Below, one piece after another: positions 42,461 to 52,383 of a stretch of DNA of 64,000 nt. The position numbers and the translations under genes are program-made. This stretch comes from Microbispora sp. H11081. GTDB taxonomy: Bacteria; Actinomycetota; Actinomycetes; Streptosporangiales; Streptosporangiaceae. The notes beneath the pieces were generated by a model. The model worked only from the letters and a program-made list of their open reading frames with translations, ran no database searches and was not told where the DNA came from. Within the stretch, counting starts at the first letter, position 1; each line of letters opens with the position of its first letter. The stretch lies in the NCBI RefSeq assembly GCF_012999535.1, contig NZ_JABBWV010000002.1, positions 372,001 through 436,000 on the forward strand. The letters are read 5' to 3'.

Positions 42461-43078
42461 ATGTTGCTGCGGCTTCGGGTGTCGCTCCCCGACCGGCCCG
42501 GGGTGCTCGGCCAGGTGGCCCGCGCTTTCGGAGTGCTGGGAGCCGACATCCTGCAGGTCACCGTGCTGGAGCGGCAGGCGGGCCGCGCGGTGGACGACTT
42601 CACCGTCTCCTGGTCGGGCGTCTTCGAGCCGGGAGAGCTGCGCGAGCGGATCGGGGTGGTCCCCGGCGTGCGGGTGGAGGCCGTGTGGCCGACCAGGGAG
42701 ACGCCCGGATCCACCCCCGACTACGACCTGCTCGGCCACGTCGCCGCGGAGCCGCACCGTGCGTACGTCACCCTCGTCGACGCGGTGCCCGACCTCGTCA
42801 GCGCCGAGTGGGCGGTGGCGGTCGACTCGGCCGACGGCACGATCGTCCACGGAAGCTGGCAGGCGCCGGAGGCCGTGCCCGCGGCCGACCTCACCCCGCT
42901 GCGCGCCTCGGCGTTCGAGGAGGGCGGGGTGCACCTGGCGAGCGTGCCGATGGACGGCGTCCACCTGGTGGTGGCGCGCTCCCAGGGCCCGGCGTTCCAC
43001 CGGGCGGAGCTTGACAAGATCGTCCGGCTGGTGGGGATCGTCTCCGTGCTGGCCGGCGGCGTCAGCCGCCCCGTGTGA
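42461..43078 (+). CDS. ACT-domain protein
   Basis: A 205-aa cytoplasmic protein beginning with an ACT domain: LRLRVSLPDRPGVLGQVARAFGVLGADILQVTV, seen here in two halves, has the Asp-Arg-Pro-Gly ligand turn. The remaining roughly 130 residues show no domain I can name. ACT modules bind amino acids and regulate enzymes or transporters. The ATG at 42461 is chosen because AAGGAGG lies 8 bp upstream; earlier in-frame GTG/ATG codons are weaker. It ends 6 bp from the convergent ABC ATPase gene. Function unknown beyond likely amino-acid sensing. Confidence 0.8.
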   Translation: MLLRLRVSLPDRPGVLGQVARAFGVLGADILQVTVLERQAGRAVDDFTVSWSGVFEPGELRERIGVVPGVRVEAVWPTRETPGSTPDYDLLGHVAAEPHRAYVTLVDAVPDLVSAEWAVAVDSADGTIVHGSWQAPEAVPAADLTPLRASAFEEGGVHLASVPMDGVHLVVARSQGPAFHRAELDKIVRLVGIVSVLAGGVSRPV

Positions 43079-43084
43079 GGATGT

Positions 43085-44362
<1,278 letters not shown>

Positions 44363-44675
44363 GCCAGCTCGTTCCTCCCGGACAGGAATGCCCGGATCCC
44401 CAGCCATCGGTGTGAATGATGAGGTAGTACATCGCGTCACGGGGGGTCATGTCCATACGTGTCGTGAAAGATCCGTCATCTACGTGCAACTTATGGTTAC
44501 TTCGGACTTTTCGCACAATAAAGATGGCCGTCATATGGGGGTCGTGACCTCCGGCGCCCCGCAGCCGCGCCCGTAAATGTAACGAAATTACGGAAACTTT
44601 CTGCAAGCTCTTTCACGGCGTCCGCCCCGCTGTTACGTTCCGCTCAAATCCCCCTGAGCAAGGAGTGCGACGCCG
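44363..44675. other. 313-bp divergent control region of the second sugar ABC system
   Basis: The gap between the ATPase and the binding-protein gene. It is locally A/T-richer than its surroundings (for example the stretch 44480-44525). Aside from the operator-like dyad at 44593-44614 and a ribosome-binding site AAGGAG near the 44676 ATG, I see no gene. Confidence 0.5.
44593..44614. promoter_or_regulatory. LacI-type operator candidate for the alpha-glucoside operon
   Basis: A partial dyad with GAAA/TTTC ends and a central TGCA, about 70 bp before the binding-protein ATG. On the other strand it reads CTTGCAGAAAG, resembling the CTTGCAG repeats known at Streptomyces maltose/alpha-amylase promoters. 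It is the natural target of the LacI protein at 49448. Confidence 0.5.
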
Positions 44676-45971
44676 ATGAGACGACTCCTCCCAGCCGCGG
44701 CCGTGGCCGCGGCGCTCGCTCTGGCGGTCACCGGCTGTGGCGACGGTTCCGGCGACGCCGGTCCGGCCCCTGCCGGGAGCGCCGCTCCCGCCGAGGTGTC
44801 AGGAACGGTCACCTGGTGGGACACTTCCGACGCCACGACGGAGGGACCGGCCTTCCAGGAGATCGTCAAGGGCTTCGAGGCCGCGTATCCGAACATCAAG
44901 GTCAACTACGTGAACGTGCCGTTCGCGGACGCGCGGGACAAGTTCAAGACCGCCGCGCAGTCCGGGTCGGGCGCCCCCGACGTGCTGCGCACCGACGTGG
45001 GCTGGGTCGCGGAGTTCGCCTCGCTCGGCTACCTCGCGCCGCTGGACGGCACCACGGCCGTCGACAAGCCCGAGGAACTCCTGCCCGTCCCTGCGGCCAG
45101 CGCCCGGTTCGGCGGTAAGACGTACGGCGTGCCGCAGGTGACGGACACCCTCGGCCTGCTGTACAACAAGGAACTACTGAAGAAGGCGGGCTACGACGAG
45201 CCTCCGGCCACGATGGCCGACCTCAAGAAGGTGGCGCTCGACGTCAAGTCGAAGACCGGAGCCGGCGGAATCGCCCTGAACGTGGACGCCTACTTCCTGC
45301 TTCCGTTCATCTACGGCGAGGGCGGCGACTTCGTCGACGTCCAGAACAAGAAGATCACGATCTCGTCCCCGCAGAGCGTGGCGGGGGTGAGGATCGTCGA
45401 AGACCTGATCACGTCCGGTGCCGCCGTCAAGCCCGCGCTCCAGGACAGCTACACGAACGCCCAGACCGCGTTCAAGGACGGCAAGGTCGCGATGATCTTC
45501 AATGGGCCGTGGTCGAACGCCGACAACCTCGGTGGCAAGGTGTTCAAGGACAATCCGGACAACTTCGGCGTCGCCCCGGTCCCGGCCGGCTCGGCGAAGG
45601 CGGGCTCGCCGCTGGGCGGCCACGACTACACCGTGTACGCGGGCTCGAAGAACCTCGAGGCCTCCTACCTGTTCGTGCGGTACATGGCGAGCGCGGAGAG
45701 CCAGGCGAAGATCGCCGGCAAGCTCGGCCTGCTGCCGACCCGCACGCCCGCCTACAGCGCCCCCGAGGCCACCGCCAACCCGAAGATCGCGCAGTGGCAG
45801 AAGCCGATGGAGACGGCCGTCGAGCGTCCCTGGATCCCCGAGGCGGCCTCGCTGTTCCAGCCCCTGGTCGAGGGCTACCAGAAGCTCGCCGGCGGGCAGA
45901 CCTCCACCGAGCCCATGCTCAAGGACGTCGCCACCGCCTACCAGGGCATCCTCAAGGGCTGGAGCCTGTAG
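44676..45971 (+). CDS. Extracellular sugar-binding lipoprotein (MalE type)
   Basis: A 431-aa solute-binding protein. Lipoprotein signal: RRLLPAAAVAAALALAVTGC, with lipid-accepting Cys at residue 21 (lipobox AVTGC). A Gly/Ala/Pro linker follows, then the family-1 binding fold (VTWWDTSDATTEGPAFQEI). It is the first gene of a five-gene sugar operon with two permeases, a GH13 alpha-glucosidase and a LacI repressor. The likely ligand is a maltose-, trehalose- or other alpha-glucoside-type sugar (context). Confidence 0.9.
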   Translation: MRRLLPAAAVAAALALAVTGCGDGSGDAGPAPAGSAAPAEVSGTVTWWDTSDATTEGPAFQEIVKGFEAAYPNIKVNYVNVPFADARDKFKTAAQSGSGAPDVLRTDVGWVAEFASLGYLAPLDGTTAVDKPEELLPVPAASARFGGKTYGVPQVTDTLGLLYNKELLKKAGYDEPPATMADLKKVALDVKSKTGAGGIALNVDAYFLLPFIYGEGGDFVDVQNKKITISSPQSVAGVRIVEDLITSGAAVKPALQDSYTNAQTAFKDGKVAMIFNGPWSNADNLGGKVFKDNPDNFGVAPVPAGSAKAGSPLGGHDYTVYAGSKNLEASYLFVRYMASAESQAKIAGKLGLLPTRTPAYSAPEATANPKIAQWQKPMETAVERPWIPEAASLFQPLVEGYQKLAGGQTSTEPMLKDVATAYQGILKGWSL

Positions 45972-45974
45972 GCG

Positions 45975-46937
45975 ATGACGGCCGACGTCGTCGTGACGAG
46001 AAGGGCCGCGCCCCTCAGCGGGGCGCGGCGCCTCCTGTCGCGTCACTGGTACGCCTGGGCGATGACCGCGCCGGTCGTCGTGGTGACGCTGGTGCTGGTC
46101 GGCTACCCCCTCGTCCGGGGGATCTACCTGTCGCTCACCGACGCGACCGAGGGCAACATGGGCCGCACGATCGGGATGAACGTCATCCCGTCCACCTACG
46201 AGTTCGTGGGCCTGGGCAACTACGCGAGCATCCTCACCTCGCCGGAGTTCCTCGGCCGGCTGACCTGGACGGTCGTGTGGACCGTCGTGTGCGTCGCCCT
46301 GCACGTCGGCATCGGCCTCGGCCTCGCGCTGCTGCTGAACCGGCCCATGCGGCTGCGGTCGCTCTACCGGATCCTGCTCGTGCTGCCCTGGGCCGTGCCC
46401 GCCTTCGTGTCCGCCTTCATCTGGCGTTACCTGCTGAACGGCGAGTTCGGCGTGGTCAACGCCATGCTGCGGGCCGCCGGGTTCGCCGGCGTCGCCTGGC
46501 TCGACGACCCGTTCTGGGCCAAGGTCTCGGTGATCGCCTGCAACGTGTGGCTGGGCGTGCCGTTCATGATGCTCGCGCTGCTCGGCGGCCTGCAGGCCAT
46601 CTCGCGGGAGCTGTACGAGGCCGCCGAGGTCGACGGCGCATCGCCGTGGCGGCGCTTCCGCCACATCACGCTTCCCGGCCTGCGCCCGGTGTCCAGCACG
46701 GTCGTCCTGCTCGGCACGATCTGGACGTTCAACCAGTTCCCGGTCATCTTCCTGCTGACCAGGGGAGGACCGGGCGGCGCCACGGAGATCCTCGTGACGT
46801 ACGCCTACCGCCAGGCGTTCGAGGGCATCAGGAACTACTCGGGCTCCGCCGCCTGGGGCATGGTGATCCTCGCCCTGCTCGTCGTGCTGGCCACCGTCTA
46901 CCGGCGCGCGCTGAGGCGGCAGGGGGAGGCATGGTGA
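45975..46937 (+). CDS. ABC sugar permease (MalF type)
   Basis: A 320-aa permease with six predicted membrane spans. The EAA loop is YEAAEVDGASPWRRFRHITL, near residues 214-233. It begins 3 bp after the binding-protein stop and overlaps the next permease by 7 bp. It pairs with the MalG-type subunit and, presumably, the ATPase encoded at 43085. Confidence 0.92.
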   Translation: MTADVVVTRRAAPLSGARRLLSRHWYAWAMTAPVVVVTLVLVGYPLVRGIYLSLTDATEGNMGRTIGMNVIPSTYEFVGLGNYASILTSPEFLGRLTWTVVWTVVCVALHVGIGLGLALLLNRPMRLRSLYRILLVLPWAVPAFVSAFIWRYLLNGEFGVVNAMLRAAGFAGVAWLDDPFWAKVSVIACNVWLGVPFMMLALLGGLQAISRELYEAAEVDGASPWRRFRHITLPGLRPVSSTVVLLGTIWTFNQFPVIFLLTRGGPGGATEILVTYAYRQAFEGIRNYSGSAAWGMVILALLVVLATVYRRALRRQGEAW

Positions 46938-47797
46938 GCCGGGCCGCTCGCGCCGGCGCGTGGAGCCGCGACAGGCGCACCCCCGGCAGGTCGATCGCCC
47001 TGCACCTCACGCTGGTCGCCGCGAGCGTCGTGTCGGTGTTCCCGGTCGCGTGGCTGGTGCTTACCTCGCTCAAGCCGCGCGCGGTCATCGAGACCGCGTC
47101 GGTGGCGCCGGTCGACCACCCCACGCTCGCCAACTACACGCAGGTCCTGGGGGAGACCCGGTTCCTGACGTGGGCCGCCAACTCCGTCGTCGTGTCGCTC
47201 ATCACGGCCGTGCTCGGCGTGCTGCTGTCGGCCACGACCGGCTACGCGGTCAGCCGCTTCCGCTTCCCCGGGTTCCGCTCGGTGATGTGGATGCTGCTGG
47301 TCACGCAGATGTTCCCCGTGGCGATCCTGATCGTGCCGATCTACAACCTGATGGCCGGGCTCGGGCTGATCAACCAGTTCCCCTCCCTGGTCATCGCGTA
47401 CCTCACCTCCGCCGTGCCGTTCTGCGCGTGGATGATGAAGGGCTACTTCGACACCGTCCCCGTGACGATCGACGAGGCGGGCCGGGTGGACGGCCTGACT
47501 CCTTTCGGCACGTTCTGGCGGCTTATCCTGCCGCTGTCCAAACCCGGCCTGGCCGTGGCCGCGTTCTACTCGTTCATCACCGCCTGGGCGGAGGTGGCGT
47601 ACGCGACCGCGTTCATGACGGGCGACGACAAGTACACGCTCGCGGTCGGCCTGAGCCAGTTCGTCGGCCAGCACAAGGCGGAGTGGGGCCTGCTCACGGC
47701 CGCGTCGGTGCTGATCGCCGTCCCGGCGGCCGCCGTCTTCCTGCTCGTCCAGCGCCACCTCGTCACCGGTCTCACGGCCGGCGCGACGAAGGCGTGA
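46931..47797 (+). CDS. ABC sugar permease (MalG type)
   Basis: A 288-aa permease. ATG at 46931 lies 7 bp inside the previous gene's 3' end, with GGGGGAGG just upstream. Six hydrophobic spans; EAA loop IDEAGRVDGLTPFGTFWRLI. It forms the heterodimeric channel with the preceding gene product. Confidence 0.92.
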   Translation: MVSRAARAGAWSRDRRTPGRSIALHLTLVAASVVSVFPVAWLVLTSLKPRAVIETASVAPVDHPTLANYTQVLGETRFLTWAANSVVVSLITAVLGVLLSATTGYAVSRFRFPGFRSVMWMLLVTQMFPVAILIVPIYNLMAGLGLINQFPSLVIAYLTSAVPFCAWMMKGYFDTVPVTIDEAGRVDGLTPFGTFWRLILPLSKPGLAVAAFYSFITAWAEVAYATAFMTGDDKYTLAVGLSQFVGQHKAEWGLLTAASVLIAVPAAAVFLLVQRHLVTGLTAGATKA

Positions 47798-47823
47798 ACC
47801 AATATGAGAATCGGGGGAGCCCA

Positions 47824-49437
47824 ATGACAGAACTCGCCGTCCAGCCGCCCGCGGTCACGACCAGGTGGTGGCGCGACGCGGTGATCTACCAGGTGTACGT
47901 CCGCAGCTTCGCGGACGGCAACGGCGACGGGATCGGCGACCTGCTCGGCGTGCGCAGCCGCCTGCCGTACCTGGCCGACCTCGGCGTGGACGCCGTCTGG
48001 CTGACGCCGTTCTATCCCTCGCCGATGGCCGACTTCGGGTACGACGTGGCCGACTACCGGGACGTCGACCCGATCTTCGGGTCGCTGGACGACGCCCGGG
48101 CGCTGATCGCGGACGCCCACGCGCTGGGCATCCGGATCATCGTGGACGTGGTGCCCAACCACACCTCCGACCGGCACCCCTGGTTCCAGGCGGCGCTGCG
48201 GGCGGAGCCGGGCGGCCCTGAGCGGGAGCGCTACATCTTCCGCGAGGGCAAGGGCGCGGCGGGCGAACTGCCGCCCAACGACTGGGAGTCGATCTTCGGC
48301 GGGCCGGCCTGGACCCGGGTCGGGGACGGCCAGTGGTACCTGCACCTGTTCGCGCCCGAGCAGCCGGACCTCAACTGGGAGCACCCGGAGGTGCACGACG
48401 AGTTCGCCGACGTGCTGCGGTTCTGGCTGGACCTCGGCGTGGACGGCTTCCGCGTCGACGTGGCGCACGGCATGGTCAAGGCGCCGGGACTGCCCGACGT
48501 GGGCGCCTCTGGCCAGGCCGAGATGATCGGCGAGCAGGTCGTGCCGTTCTTCGACCAGGACGGCGTGCACGAGATCCACCGGACGTGGCGCCGCATCCTC
48601 GACTCCTACGACGGCGAGCGGATCGGGGTGGCGGAGGCGTGGGCGCCCTCACCCGAGCGGCTGGCCAACTACGTCCGCCCGGACGAGCTGCACCAGGCAT
48701 TCAACTTCCACTTCCTCAAGACGCCGTGGGAGGCCGCCCGCTTCCGCGAGGTCATCGACGAGTCGGTGCGCACGTCGGCCCTGGTGGACGCGCCCCCGAC
48801 CTGGGTGCTGTCCAACCACGACGTCAAGCGGCACGTCACCCGCTACGGCGGCGGCGAGCGCGGCCTGCGCAGGGCGCGGGCGGCGGCGCTGCTCATGCTC
48901 GCGCTGCCGGGCTCGGCCTACATCTACCAGGGCGAGGAGCTCGGGCTGCCCGAGGTGCTCGACCTGCCGGAGCGATACCTGCGGGACCCGCAGCGGCTGC
49001 GCGACCCCGACAGCGGCAGGGACGGCTGCCGGGTGCCGCTGCCGTGGACCGCCGCGGGGGAGCCGCCGCACGGCTTCACTCCGCCGGGCGTTCAGGAGAG
49101 CTGGCTGCCGATGCCGGCCGGCTGGGGCGACCTGTCGGTGGAGGCGCAACTGCGCGACGGCGCCTCGACCCTCGGCCTCTACCGGACCGCCCTCGCCCTC
49201 AGGCGGGAGCGTCCCGAGCTGGGCGACGGCACGCTGACCTGGCTCGACAGCCCGGCCGGCACGCTGGCGTTCCGCCGCGGCGAGTCGTTCGTCTGCGTCC
49301 TCAACATGACCTACGACTGGGTGGAGATCGGGGCGCCGGGCGACCTGCTGCTGGCCAGCGGAGGGCCGGAGACGTCGGGCGGAGTCGTGCGGCTCGCTCC
49401 CGACTCCGCGACCTGGTGGACCGGGATCTCTGTCTAG
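47824..49437 (+). CDS. GH13 alpha-glucosidase
   Basis: A 537-aa intracellular GH13 enzyme (oligo-1,6-glucosidase / alpha-glucosidase subgroup). Conserved regions are DVVPNHTSD (I), GFRVDVAHG with the nucleophile Asp (II), GVAEAWA with the acid/base Glu (III) and LSNHDVKRH (IV). The N-terminal WWRDAVIYQVYVRSFAD is the family hallmark. There is no signal peptide. ATG at 47824 has GGGGGAG 5 bp upstream; in-frame sequence to the left belongs to the permease region. It hydrolyses the sugar brought in by the operon's transporter, giving glucose. Confidence 0.93.
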   Translation: MTELAVQPPAVTTRWWRDAVIYQVYVRSFADGNGDGIGDLLGVRSRLPYLADLGVDAVWLTPFYPSPMADFGYDVADYRDVDPIFGSLDDARALIADAHALGIRIIVDVVPNHTSDRHPWFQAALRAEPGGPERERYIFREGKGAAGELPPNDWESIFGGPAWTRVGDGQWYLHLFAPEQPDLNWEHPEVHDEFADVLRFWLDLGVDGFRVDVAHGMVKAPGLPDVGASGQAEMIGEQVVPFFDQDGVHEIHRTWRRILDSYDGERIGVAEAWAPSPERLANYVRPDELHQAFNFHFLKTPWEAARFREVIDESVRTSALVDAPPTWVLSNHDVKRHVTRYGGGERGLRRARAAALLMLALPGSAYIYQGEELGLPEVLDLPERYLRDPQRLRDPDSGRDGCRVPLPWTAAGEPPHGFTPPGVQESWLPMPAGWGDLSVEAQLRDGASTLGLYRTALALRRERPELGDGTLTWLDSPAGTLAFRRGESFVCVLNMTYDWVEIGAPGDLLLASGGPETSGGVVRLAPDSATWWTGISV

Positions 49438-49447
49438 GGTGATGCTC

Positions 49448-50470
49448 ATGAACACCACACGGCTCGCCGACATCGCCGCTCAGGCCGGAGTGAGCGAGGC
49501 GACGGTGAGCCGTGTGCTCAACGGCAAGGCGGGGGTCTCCGCGGCCACCCGCCAGGCCGTGCTCACCGCCCTCGACCTGATGGGCTACGAGCGGCCCCAG
49601 CGGCTGCGCAGGCGCAGCAACGGGCTGATCGGCCTGGTGATCCCGGAGCTCGGCAACCCGATCTTCCCGTCGTTCGCCCAGGCGATGGAGAAGTCGCTGA
49701 TCCAGCACGGCTACACGCCGGTCCTGTGCACGCAGGAGCCCGGCGGCGCGCCCGAGGACGAGTTCACCGAGATGCTGCTCGACCGGGGCGTGTCCGGCAT
49801 CGTGTTCGTGTCCGGCCTGCACGCCGACACCACCGCGAGAATGGACCGTTACACCCGGCTCACCGGCCGCGGGGTGCCGATCGTGTTCGTGGACGGCTAC
49901 AACGAGGCCATCGCCGCGCCGTTCATCTCGCCGGACGACCGGCTCGCCGCGCGCCTGGCCGTACGGCACCTGGTGGACCTCGGGCACGAGCGCATCGGGC
50001 TGGCGCTGGGGCAGCGGCGGTTCGTCCCGGTCATCCGCAAGATCGAGGGCTTCCGGCAGGCGATGGAGCAACTGCTGGGCCTGACCGACGTCGACGACCT
50101 CGTCCAGCACTCGCTGTTCTCCGTGGAGGGCGGGCAGGCCGCCGCCGCCGCGCTGCTCGACCGGGGCTGCACCGGCGTCTTCTGCGCCAGCGACCTCATG
50201 GCGCTCGGCGCGATCCGCGCCGCCCGCGAGCGGGGGCTGTCGGTGCCCGGGGACGTGTCGGTCGTCGGGTTCGACGACTCGCCGTTAATGGCGTTCACCG
50301 ACCCGCCGCTGACGACCGTGCGCAAGCCGATCGGCGCGATGGCGGCCGCGGCCGTCGAGACCCTGCTAGAAGAGATCGGTGGCACCCCCGCCAAGCACGT
50401 CGAACTGGTCTACCGCCCCGAACTCGTGGTGCGCGGCTCCACCAGCTCAGGCCCCCTCCTCAACCGCTAA
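49448..50470 (+). CDS. LacI-family repressor of the alpha-glucoside operon
   Basis: A 340-aa LacI/GalR regulator. HTH: RLADIAAQAGVSEATVSRVLNG near residues 5-26, seen here as two blocks; the effector domain follows. ATG at 49448 has AGGG about 8 bp upstream; ATG at 49442 and GTG at 49439 are in frame and equally open. It is the last gene of the operon, 10 bp after the glucosidase stop, so it would autoregulate through the site near 44600. The effector is inferred to be the transported alpha-glucoside. Confidence 0.9.
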   Translation: MNTTRLADIAAQAGVSEATVSRVLNGKAGVSAATRQAVLTALDLMGYERPQRLRRRSNGLIGLVIPELGNPIFPSFAQAMEKSLIQHGYTPVLCTQEPGGAPEDEFTEMLLDRGVSGIVFVSGLHADTTARMDRYTRLTGRGVPIVFVDGYNEAIAAPFISPDDRLAARLAVRHLVDLGHERIGLALGQRRFVPVIRKIEGFRQAMEQLLGLTDVDDLVQHSLFSVEGGQAAAAALLDRGCTGVFCASDLMALGAIRAARERGLSVPGDVSVVGFDDSPLMAFTDPPLTTVRKPIGAMAAAAVETLLEEIGGTPAKHVELVYRPELVVRGSTSSGPLLNR

Positions 50471-50487
50471 CCCCCACACCCCCCACC

Positions 50488-50606
50488 GTGATCTTGTAGT
50501 TTGTCGCACGCACGGCCGCCGACCTGGGCGTCCACCGTGCGTGATCATGCACTGAACGGTGTCAAACCCCGTGTGACCTCGAAAGACGCCCTCGGTGATC
50601 ATGCAC
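50488..50606. repeat. Three GTGATC 12-mers at 53-54-bp spacing
   Basis: GTGATCTTGTAG at 50488, GTGATCATGCAC at 50541 and GTGATCATGCAC at 50595. The last two copies are identical; the first differs at four positions. Between them run GACCT-containing spacers of similar length. It resembles an intergenic repeat family or a phased protein-binding array. Confidence 0.65.
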
Positions 50607-50672
50607 CGCAGGGTCCTCGCCCCCGTCCGCGAGAGCCCGGACGCGTCGCGGGGCGCGGTGCCGTGAGACGAC

Positions 50673-50712
50673 GCCGGGCCCGTGACCGCCGGTGAGCGGT
50701 CGCGGGCCCGGC
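50673..50712. terminator. Terminator of the eda operon
   Basis: A 16-bp stem, GCCGGGCCCGTGACCG (50673-50688) against CGGTCGCGGGCCCGGC (50697-50712), with one G-T wobble and an 8-base loop. It lies 98 bp downstream of the eda stop on the - strand and could also stop + strand read-through. Confidence 0.75.
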
Positions 50713-50809
50713 ACCCATGGACGTGCCCGGGTCGCGGGCACGAGCATGGCACCGGCTCCGTCGAGGGAGGAAGGGCGGAACCGGCGAGCAGGGGAGGCTC
50801 AGGCGGCGT

Positions 50810-51427
50810 TCAGGGACGCAGCGCCGCGGCCTCGGAGGCGAGTTTCTCGATCCTGGTGAAGTCGCCCGCCGTCACCAGGCTGCGCGGCGTGAGCCAGCTT
50901 CCGCCGACGCAGCCGACGTTCGGCAGGGCGAGGTAGGCGGGCGCGTTCGACGGGGTGATCCCGCCCGTGGGGCAGAACCGCACATCGGGCAGCGGGCCGC
51001 CGAGCGCCTTGAGGTAGGAGACGCCGCCGGCGGGCTCGGCGGGGAAGAACTTCAGCTCGCGCACCCCGCGCTCGGCCAGCGTCATCGCCTCGGTGGCCGT
51101 GGCGACGCCGGGCAGGAACGGCACGCCGGAGGCGAGCATGGCCGCGAGCAGGCCGGGCGTGGTGCCGGGGGAGACGAGGAAGCGGGAGCCGGCCTCCGCC
51201 GCGGCCTCCACGTCCTCCGGCGAGCGCACGGTGCCCGCGCCGACGACGGCCTCGGGCACCTCGGCGGCGATCCGCCGGATGGCGTCGAGGGCGGCCGGGG
51301 TCCGCAGCGTGACCTCGATGACCGGCAGGCCGCCGCCCACCAGTGCCCGGGCGAGGGGGACGGCGCTCCCTGCGTCCTCGAGGACGACCACGGGGATGAC
51401 CGGCGCGAGGTCGAGAAGGTTGGTCAT
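50810..51427 (-). CDS. eda: 2-keto-3-deoxy-6-phosphogluconate aldolase
   Basis: A 205-aa class I aldolase that splits KDPG to pyruvate and glyceraldehyde-3-phosphate, the last Entner-Doudoroff step. Motifs: [11 protein letters not shown] (Glu/Arg site), [31 protein letters not shown] with the Schiff-base Lys, and [13 protein letters not shown] for phosphate binding. The ATG overlaps the glk stop (ATGA). Length and motifs are normal. It is the last gene of edd-glk-eda. Confidence 0.95.
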   Translation of the reverse strand: MTNLLDLAPVIPVVVLEDAGSAVPLARALVGGGLPVIEVTLRTPAALDAIRRIAAEVPEAVVGAGTVRSPEDVEAAAEAGSRFLVSPGTTPGLLAAMLASGVPFLPGVATATEAMTLAERGVRELKFFPAEPAGGVSYLKALGGPLPDVRFCPTGGITPSNAPAYLALPNVGCVGGSWLTPRSLVTAGDFTRIEKLASEAAALRP

Positions 51428-52383
51428 ACACGCTCCACATCGGGAAATCGTTGGGCGAGCCAGGCGGCCGAGCCCGTGAGCGCAGGCTGCTCGGCGATGA
51501 TCAGTGAGGTGGCGATCGCGGCCGCGTACTCCGCCAGCGCCGGGGCGGTCGTCTCGAACCGGGCACGGAACGCGCTGCCCGGGATCCGATCGACCATGCG
51601 CGGCAGCACGCCGCCGCCGAGATAGACCCCGCCCCGCGCGCCGAGGGTGAGCGCCACGCCGCCGGCGAAGCCGCCGAGCAGAGCGAGGAAGACCTCGACG
51701 GTCTCGACGCAGAGCGGGTCGCCGGAGGAGGTGATCTGCGCCGCCGTGCGCGCCTCGGGCGCGACGCCGCGGACGAGCGCGAGGCCGCGGTGCAGCCGCG
51801 GCAGCCCGGTGCCCGACAGCAGGTGCTCGGCGTCCACGTACGGCAGGCCGTCCGCGTGCAGCGCCCGCACGATCTCCATCTCCAGGTCCGTGACGACGGG
51901 AACGGCGACGTGCCCGCCCTCGCCCGGCACCGGCTGCCAGCCCTCCCGTACGGGGATCAGCCCGGCCACGCCGAGCCCGGTGCCCGGCCCGAGCACGGCC
52001 TTCGCCAGGCCGGCGGCGGGCGGGGGGCCGCCGAGTGGCACGAGGTCGTCGCCCGCCAGGTGCGGCAGCGAGATGGCCAGCGCCTCGAAGTCGTTGAGCA
52101 GGATGGTGTGCGGGAGGCCGAGTTCGCGCACGGATCCTGACCATCCCGCGTTCGTCAGCCGGTACCGGTCCTTGTCGACCGGACCGGCGATCGCCAGGCA
52201 CGCGGCCCCCGGCCGAACTCCGCCCGCATGGTCTGCGAGATAAGCGGCTACGGCATCGGCAAGGCCGAGATGCTGGGAAACGTCTAGAACGGCTACCGCC
52301 TCCGGCTGCCCTCCGGGCCGCGTCACCAAACCGAACCTGGCGTTGGTTCCGCCGATGTCCGCGACCAGCCAGGGAAGGCTCAC
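51424..52383 (-). CDS. glk: Glucokinase (Glk family)
   Basis: A 319-aa ATP-glucose kinase of the Glk (PF02685-type), not ROK, family. Phosphate-1 motif [14 protein letters not shown] at the N terminus, active-site [13 protein letters not shown], and the [11 protein letters not shown] adenosine motif. The GTG at 52383 overlaps the edd stop (GTGA). It would phosphorylate free glucose liberated by BglC and the GH13 enzyme, feeding the same operon's Entner-Doudoroff route after G6P dehydrogenase (context). It is intact. Confidence 0.93.
   Translation of the reverse strand: MSLPWLVADIGGTNARFGLVTRPGGQPEAVAVLDVSQHLGLADAVAAYLADHAGGVRPGAACLAIAGPVDKDRYRLTNAGWSGSVRELGLPHTILLNDFEALAISLPHLAGDDLVPLGGPPPAAGLAKAVLGPGTGLGVAGLIPVREGWQPVPGEGGHVAVPVVTDLEMEIVRALHADGLPYVDAEHLLSGTGLPRLHRGLALVRGVAPEARTAAQITSSGDPLCVETVEVFLALLGGFAGGVALTLGARGGVYLGGGVLPRMVDRIPGSAFRARFETTAPALAEYAAAIATSLIIAEQPALTGSAAWLAQRFPDVERV

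Larger units (their letters stand above)
50471..50809. other. 339-bp intergenic region with spaced 12-mers and a terminator
   Basis: This stretch lies between the convergent lacI and eda genes. It holds three near-regularly spaced GTGATC-type 12-mers (annotated separately) and, nearer eda, a strong hairpin. I see no credible protein-coding frame; short open frames here have no ribosome-binding site and no recognisable product. Confidence 0.6.

Noticed and set aside
44775-44789. GGGAGCG-C-CGCTCCC palindrome resembling the CebR operator
   Set aside because: It lies inside the coding region of the second binding protein (linker Gly-Ser-Ala-Ala) and the centre is one base longer than the true operator.
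50471-50809. Small gene candidates in the lacI-eda gap
   Set aside because: Short frames lack ribosome-binding sites and overlap the repeat array and terminator.
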